DNA of 64,000 bases, from the NCBI RefSeq assembly GCF_001580025.1, contig NZ_LSZO01000135.1:1-64000 (forward strand), read 5' to 3'. Below the pieces are notes generated by a model. The model had not been told where the DNA came from, did no database searches, and worked only from the letters and a program-made list of their open reading frames with translations. Positions 59,663 to 64,000 of this stretch are shown here, one piece after another (within the stretch, counting starts at the first letter, position 1; every line of letters begins with the position of its first letter). A program made the position numbers and the translations under genes. The stretch comes from Ventosimonas gracilis (GTDB taxonomy: Bacteria > Pseudomonadota > Gammaproteobacteria > Pseudomonadales > Pseudomonadaceae).

Positions 59663-59689
59663 AAAAAAAAAATTTACAAAAAATGTAAA
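59663..59689 (-). terminator. Candidate rnpB terminator
   Basis: On the minus strand, a weak AT hairpin (TTTACA-loop-TGTAAA, 59689-59673) is followed by a run of about ten T (59672-59663). The stem is short, but the U tract is long. A second small hairpin, GGATG...CATCC, lies nearer the RNA end (59721-59738). Confidence 0.4.
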
Positions 59690-59753
59690 AAATACAAGGA
59701 TTTTTGTTGAAGACGGGTGCGGATGCAAAAGCACATCCAGCAGAAAAGTAAGG

Positions 59754-60130
59754 AGGAAAGTCGGTCTGTAAGCCGGGTTCTGTCGTGGACAGTCATTCAT
59801 CTGGGACGATTTTCACAAATCGCCTCAAGCAACCTACCCGGTTCCAACGCGGGCCGCGCTTAGGAACCCTATTTGGTCTTGCTCCGAGTGGGGTTTGCCT
59901 TGCCGCGGACTGTTACCAGCCGCGCGGTGCGCTCTTACCGCACCTTTTCACCCTTACCGGCCTTGCGTGCAAGACTTAGGCGGTTGTTTTCTGTGGCACT
60001 TTCCGTAGGCTCGCGCCTCCCAGGCGTTACCTGGCACTTTGCCCTGTGGAGCCCGGACTTTCCTCCCCCGTGACTTGCAGACAACTTTTCTTGCAAGAAG
60101 ACGGCAGCGACTGTCCGACCGACTTTCCGC
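59754..60130 (-). ncRNA. rnpB: RNase P RNA (class A)
   Basis: The catalytic RNA that matures tRNA 5' ends. On the minus strand the universal blocks occur in order: GAGGAAAGTCCGGGCTCC (P3/P4 region), GCCAGGTAACGCCTGGG, GGTAAGGGTGAAAAGGTGCG, GTAAGAGCGCACCGCG, GGTAACAGTCCGCGG, CCAAATAGGGTTCC, and the 3' part ATGAATGACTGTCCACGACAG with GAACCCGGCTTAC. The 5' and 3' tails GAAAGTCGGTC and GACCGACTTTC pair to form P1. Ends are approximate. Position beside mraZ is as in Pseudomonas. Confidence 0.96.
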
Positions 60131-60135
60131 AGGCA

Positions 60136-60164
60136 AGGGTACTTGGCAAGCGTTAAAGCTGCAA
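60136..60164 (-). promoter_or_regulatory. Candidate rnpB promoter
   Basis: Minus strand TTGCAG (60164-60159), 17-base spacer, TACCCT (60141-60136), placed about 6 bases before the expected RNA 5' end near 60130. Confidence 0.55.
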
Positions 60165-60168
60165 GTTA

Positions 60169-61179
60169 TTAAGCGTCTTGATTTTTTAAATCTGCCAAAA
60201 TTTGCAGCGCACGCAAACGGTCAGCCAAGGCATAAAAATCGCAAGTCACTATCAGTTCATCGGCCTGCGTTCGCTCAAGCAGTGCCTCCAGCTGCGCCTC
60301 CACTTTTTCTGCGCCGCCAATCAGGGCAAGCCCCAAATGCTCAAAGACCGCTTGGCGTTCCCAGGGTTGCCAATCAAGCTTATCCAGGCTCGCGAGTGGC
60401 GCTCGTATGCGCAGACTTTGTTCACGCACCAAGGCGAGCACGCGCTGGTAGGCGGAGGTCGCCAGATGCTCAGCCTGTTCGTCGCTGTCTGCAACCAGTA
60501 GCGGCGCGGCAATCATCAAGTAAGGTTTGCTTAAGACAGGCGAAGGCTGAAAACCACGGCGATAAGTATCAATCGCCTCAAACAACAGGCGTGGAGCAAA
60601 GTGGGAAGCAAAAGCAAAAGGCAGGCCCTTGGCGGCGGCGAGCCGCGCACCAAACAGGCTGGAACCCAAAATCCACAGCGGCACGCCGGTGCCGTGGCCG
60701 GGTACGGCAATCACCTGCTGTCCCTCGCGGCGTGGGGCAAAATAGGCTTGCAGTTCTTCGACTTCGACAGGGAAGTCGTCACTGCTGCCAAGGCGCTCGC
60801 GGCGCAGCGCATAGGCGGTGAACGGGTCAGTCCCCGGTGCGCGGCCAAGGCCAAGGTCGATTCGTCCGGGGTAGAGCGATTCGAGCGTGCCGAATTGTTC
60901 GGCAATCACCAAGGGGGAGTGATTGGGCAGCATCACGCCGCCTGCACCAAGGCGGATGCTTTGTGTGCCTGCCGCCAGATAACCAATCAATACGGCAGTC
61001 GCCGCGCTGGCAATGCCGTCCATATTGTGATGTTCGGCGACCCAAAAGCGCTTAAAGCCTAATTTTTCAGCAAGTTGTGCCAGTTGCAAGGAATGCTGCA
61101 GTGCTTCAGCGACTGTGCCGTCCACCCGCACCGGCGCGAGGTCGAGTACCGAGAGGGCGGTATTTTGCAAACGGCTCAT
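60169..61179 (-). CDS. LLM-class flavin-dependent monooxygenase (YhbW-like)
   Basis: A 336-residue luciferase-like TIM-barrel protein of the MsnO8/YhbW subgroup. N-terminal [54 protein letters not shown] and [11 protein letters not shown] are characteristic. It probably uses FMNH2 supplied by a reductase; the substrate is unknown. Its 3' end lies 38 bases from rnpB. Confidence 0.9.
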   Translation of the reverse strand: MSRLQNTALSVLDLAPVRVDGTVAEALQHSLQLAQLAEKLGFKRFWVAEHHNMDGIASAATAVLIGYLAAGTQSIRLGAGGVMLPNHSPLVIAEQFGTLESLYPGRIDLGLGRAPGTDPFTAYALRRERLGSSDDFPVEVEELQAYFAPRREGQQVIAVPGHGTGVPLWILGSSLFGARLAAAKGLPFAFASHFAPRLLFEAIDTYRRGFQPSPVLSKPYLMIAAPLLVADSDEQAEHLATSAYQRVLALVREQSLRIRAPLASLDKLDWQPWERQAVFEHLGLALIGGAEKVEAQLEALLERTQADELIVTCDFYALADRLRALQILADLKNQDA

Positions 61180-61207
61180 CGGAGCACCCTTTGCGGGTTT
61201 TGCTGGG

Positions 61208-61840
61208 TTAGTCGGCGGCTTTGCTTGCTGAGCGCTCCTGTTCTATCAGCTTATCGGCCAGTTGCAGAGCGGCTTCAGCACCACCGGCCTGGCCTACGCC
61301 AAAGACGTATTTACCACCCACGACCAGAGTCGGCACGCCAGTGACTTGGTAGCCCATCAACTGTTTTTTGGCTTTTTCCATCTGCGTTTTTACGCCAAAG
61401 GAGTTGTACGCCTTAAGGAAGCTCTCTTTATCGATACCCAAGGGGGCGAGGAAGGCGGCCATTTCATTCGGCGTTGCCAGCATTTTGCCTTCTTGGTGAA
61501 TGGCATTGAAGATCGCCTCATGCACTTCGTGCGGTGCTTTTAGCGCTTCGAGGGCGAAAAAAAGCTGTCCGTGGACATCCCACAAGCGGCCAAACAGTGC
61601 GGGCAGGCGCACCAGGTTGACGTCTTCCGGCAGCGTTTTCGACCACTCGTTGATATAAGGCTCAAACTGATAGCAATGGCCGCAGCCGTACCAAAATAGC
61701 TCAACCACTTCGATTTTGCCGGGATCCCTGGTGGCTACCGGAGTTGCAAGCTCAGTGTATTGCGCAGGCGTCTCGGCCGCCACCAAGCCGCCCGACAGAA
61801 GGCCAAGGGTTGCCATAAGGGCGGTTAACAGTTTACGCAT
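61208..61840 (-). CDS. dsbA: Thiol:disulfide interchange protein DsbA
   Basis: Periplasmic oxidase that introduces disulfides. 210 residues: signal peptide (about 1-22, ending VAA), thioredoxin fold with active site CGHC (53-56) and the cis-proline loop TGVPT. Paired with cytochrome c4 upstream, as in Pseudomonas. LptD in this window has the cysteine pattern of a Dsb substrate. Confidence 0.95.
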   Translation of the reverse strand: MRKLLTALMATLGLLSGGLVAAETPAQYTELATPVATRDPGKIEVVELFWYGCGHCYQFEPYINEWSKTLPEDVNLVRLPALFGRLWDVHGQLFFALEALKAPHEVHEAIFNAIHQEGKMLATPNEMAAFLAPLGIDKESFLKAYNSFGVKTQMEKAKKQLMGYQVTGVPTLVVGGKYVFGVGQAGGAEAALQLADKLIEQERSASKAAD

Positions 61841-61870
61841 AGTCTTTATTCCTTGACCGATTAAACAGAT

Positions 61871-62473
61871 TTAGTGCAAGCCCTGGATATAGCTGGAAAT
61901 AGCGGCAATGTCCTTGTTGGACAGCTTGGCGGCAATGCTGCGCATAATCATCGCATCGCCATCGTTGACGCGCTCGCCTTCACGAAAATCGGTCAACTGC
62001 TTGGCGGTGTACTGTGCGTGCTGGCCACCCAAATGCGGAAAGCCCGCTGCGCTGTTGCCAGTGCCTTGCGGGGAATGGCAGCCGGTGCAGGCGGGCATGC
62101 CTTCGGCCAGTTTGCCACCGCGAAACAGGCTTTCACCACGTGCGACCAGTTCAGCATCGGCTGCGCCTACGGTCATTTTCTGACTGGCAAACCAAGCGGC
62201 GATGTCGGCTAAATCCTGCTCGTTAAAGTTATCCAGTTGACCGGTCATCTCCAGTACCGGGCGACTGCCGGATTTGATGTCCTGCAACTGTTTAAACAGG
62301 TAGCGCTCGCCTTGTCCGGCGAGCTTCGGGAAGTTCGGTGCCGGGCTGTTGCCGTCTGGCCCGTGACAGGCGCCACAAACGGCGACCTTGCCCTGTCCGG
62401 CGGCGGCATCACCGGCAGCATGTACGATACCGGTAAATCCCATCAGCAAAAGACCCAGAAGTAGTTTATTCAT
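61871..62473 (-). CDS. cc4: Cytochrome c4 (dihaem)
   Basis: Periplasmic electron carrier to terminal oxidases. 200 residues from ATG 62473: signal peptide to about residue 19 (VHA), two homologous haem domains with CGACH (33-37) and CTGCH (129-133), and axial Met candidates in EMTG and AMIMRSIAAKL. The longer frame to 62500 adds nothing homologous. Divergent from engB, with about 200 bases between them. Confidence 0.94.
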   Translation of the reverse strand: MNKLLLGLLLMGFTGIVHAAGDAAAGQGKVAVCGACHGPDGNSPAPNFPKLAGQGERYLFKQLQDIKSGSRPVLEMTGQLDNFNEQDLADIAAWFASQKMTVGAADAELVARGESLFRGGKLAEGMPACTGCHSPQGTGNSAAGFPHLGGQHAQYTAKQLTDFREGERVNDGDAMIMRSIAAKLSNKDIAAISSYIQGLH

Positions 62474-62677
62474 CAGTTCATCCAATCTGCGGTCAAACAA
62501 TCTGCCGTGCTATCAGTTATCAAGCCGCCTGCGGCTGTCCGATAATCCCCGGCACTTCGCCCATTTCATAACGATAAGGGCGCACAACAAAGAGGCGCAT
62601 TATATACTCGCGCAGCTTACGCGAAACACTTATGCCGACTGTGACCACCCGTCGCACACTTAATTTTGACTTTTATC

Positions 62678-63283
62678 ATGCCTTCTATTGAAACCCTTTG
62701 CCAACAAGCGAGTTTTTTAACCAGCGCCACCCAGCTTGGCGAGTGCCCCAGCGACAGCGGTCTTGAGGTGGCCTTCGCCGGACGCTCCAATGCGGGCAAA
62801 TCCAGTGCACTAAATGTATTGACCCACGCCCGTTTGGCGCGTACTTCGAAAACCCCCGGACGCACGCGACTGCTTAATTTTTTTCGCCTGGATGACGAGC
62901 GCCGTCTGGTGGATTTGCCCGGCTACGGCTATGCCAAGGTCTCGCTTTCGCTCAAGCAGCACTGGCAGCAACATCTGGAAGCCTATCTCGGCGGTCGGCA
63001 GAGTTTGGTCGGCATGGTGTTGCTGATGGACATCCGCCATCCCTTGACCGATTTTGACCGCATGCTGCTTAACTGGTCTGGTGCCTGCAATATGCCGCTG
63101 CATGTGCTTTTGACCAAGGCGGACAAACTCAGCTTTGGTGCGGCGAAAACCGCGCTGTTTAAGGTCAGTAGCCAGCTTAAGCAGGAATTCCCTAACGCCC
63201 GCGTGCAGCTTTTTTCCGCACCGGCGCGCCAAGGTATCGAGCAAGCGCAGAGCGTGTTGGCCGATTGGCTCAGGCTTGGCTAG
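62678..63283 (+). CDS. engB: Ribosome biogenesis GTPase EngB (YihA)
   Basis: Essential GTPase for 50S assembly. 201 residues. G1 [14 protein letters not shown]2 [15 protein letters not shown]3 DLPGYGYA, G4 LLTKADKL, G5 FSAP. ATG 62678 is preferred over TTG 62666. The 3' end overlaps the convergent permease gene by 14 bases. Confidence 0.95.
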   Translation: MPSIETLCQQASFLTSATQLGECPSDSGLEVAFAGRSNAGKSSALNVLTHARLARTSKTPGRTRLLNFFRLDDERRLVDLPGYGYAKVSLSLKQHWQQHLEAYLGGRQSLVGMVLLMDIRHPLTDFDRMLLNWSGACNMPLHVLLTKADKLSFGAAKTALFKVSSQLKQEFPNARVQLFSAPARQGIEQAQSVLADWLRLG

Positions 63284-64000
63284 GTTTCTCGCGGGTTAAA
63301 TACCAAGCGGCGAGTATCGGCAGCATGGTTGTCAGCATCACCAGCAGAGCGACCACGTTGGTAATCGGCACGTCGCGCGGACGGGCGAGTTGATTAAGCA
63401 GCCACAGCGGTAGGGTGCGTTCGTGCCCGGCGGTAAAGGTGGTGACGATGATTTCATCAAAGGACAGCGCAAAGGCGAGTATCCCGCCCGCCAGCAAAGC
63501 AGTCGCCAGATTGGGCAGCACGATATGGCGAAAGGTCTGCCAGCCGTCCGCGCCCAAGTCCATGCTCGCTTCAATCAGGTTATGACTGGTGCGACGAAAA
63601 CGCGCAATCACGTTGTTGTAGACGATAACCACACAAAAGGTCGCGTGGCCTATCACTATGGTTAAAGTCCCCGGCTCAATGCCTAATCGTTTGAACGCGG
63701 ATAAAAGCGCCAGTCCGCTGATAATGCCGGGCAGCGCGAGCGGCAGCATCAGCAGCAGCGAGAGACTCTGCTTGCCGAAAAAATCCCGCCGCCACAAGGC
63801 CGCCGCTGCCAAAGTCCCCAGCAGCAGGGCAATCACCGTAGCGAGGCTTGCCACTTGCAGCGACAGGCTAATCGCCTCGCGCACATCCTCGCGCGACCAT
63901 GCAAGGCGAAACCAGTTAAGCGTTAATCCTTTGGGCGGAAAGCTCGCGCCGCTGCGTTCGGCGTTAAAGGCGTAAAGAAAGATCATCAGAATCGGAAAAT
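63270..64000 (-). CDS. ABC transporter permease, PotC/YdcV type (N-terminus off the window)
   Basis: Inner-membrane subunit of a polyamine- or related-substrate importer. About 243 residues are visible; the frame stays open to the right edge, so about 20-30 N-terminal residues are missing. Binding-protein-dependent transport domain with the EAA loop [20 protein letters not shown], preceded by [15 protein letters not shown] and followed by [28 protein letters not shown] is typical of the PotC group. Substrate not determinable here. Convergent with engB. Confidence 0.88.
   Translation of the reverse strand, partial: FPILMIFLYAFNAERSGASFPPKGLTLNWFRLAWSREDVREAISLSLQVASLATVIALLLGTLAAAALWRRDFFGKQSLSLLLMLPLALPGIISGLALLSAFKRLGIEPGTLTIVIGHATFCVVIVYNNVIARFRRTSHNLIEASMDLGADGWQTFRHIVLPNLATALLAGGILAFALSFDEIIVTTFTAGHERTLPLWLLNQLARPRDVPITNVVALLVMLTTMLPILAAWYLTREKPSQA

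Noticed and set aside
60039-60821. Long plus-strand reading frame across rnpB and the LLM gene
   Set aside because: It covers the RNase P RNA and the antisense of a recognisable protein; the composition is Arg/Pro-rich shadow coding.

Overview
The window is chromosomal DNA of a gammaproteobacterium, most likely a member of or close relative of Pseudomonadales/Pseudomonadaceae. The protein sequences and several gene orders are Pseudomonas-like: tgt-yajC-secD-secF followed by a converging suhB, ubiC-ubiA-phoB-phoR, dsbA-cytochrome c4-engB, rnpB just upstream of mraZ, a complete dcw cluster ending in lpxC, a PA4063-PA4066-type zinc operon, and a glutathione-independent formaldehyde dehydrogenase. 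The species cannot be named from the sequence alone. Most of the window is core genome with tightly packed, often overlapping genes.

Layout. 1-140: a probable insertion-sequence end at the window edge. 140-4746 (minus): lptD-surA-ung, for outer-membrane LPS insertion, outer-membrane protein folding and uracil repair. 4922-5468 (plus): tusA and a small coiled-coil protein. 5465-9347 (minus): a zinc-response operon (ZrgA-like His-rich protein, ABC ATPase, ABC permease, DUF3299 protein) with a Zur-like box in front and cysZ behind it. 9553-16562: uup, then a 1645-residue thioester alpha-2-macroglobulin lipoprotein. 16703-20276: small accessory genes (DUF4136 lipoprotein, nitroreductase, a wrecked FAD dehydrogenase, DUF4399 protein, SprT, and an unrecognised secreted protein made of two tandem repeats). 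20358-26070: fadD, kauB-like aldehyde dehydrogenase, a toxin-antitoxin patch (live BrnT-BrnA beside a decayed HigB/HigA-like pair) and fdhA, behind a 530-base AT-rich leader.

26601-41105: tgt-yajC-secD-secF, suhB, a lipoprotein M48 protease, priA, a secreted thermonuclease-fold protein, ubiC-ubiA, phoB-phoR and a CNNM/CBS membrane protein. 41127-59449 (minus): the full division and cell-wall cluster, transcribed mraZ-rsmH-ftsL-ftsI-murE-murF-mraY-murD-ftsW-murG-murC-ddlB-ftsQ-ftsA-ftsZ-lpxC. Upstream of mraZ lie four 10-bp-spaced MraZ-type operator repeats and then rnpB. 60169-64000: LLM flavin monooxygenase, dsbA, cytochrome c4, engB and a truncated polyamine-type ABC permease.

No unmistakable new multi-gene system is present. 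The best leads are: (i) a MraZ about 100 residues longer than usual, with an acidic insertion and a charged C-terminal coiled coil, next to a well-formed MraZ operator; (ii) a dispersed palindromic element (core CCCCTCTCCCGC-loop-GCGGGCGAGGGG) just behind the stop codons of at least seven genes, twice supplying the last codons of a protein (UbiC, PhoR); (iii) two related Zur-like palindromes, at the zinc operon and upstream of the zinc enzyme FdhA; (iv) the tandem-repeat secreted protein; (v) the layered toxin-antitoxin remnants; (vi) an FtsQ with two N-terminal hydrophobic segments. No tRNA, rRNA or CRISPR array was seen.
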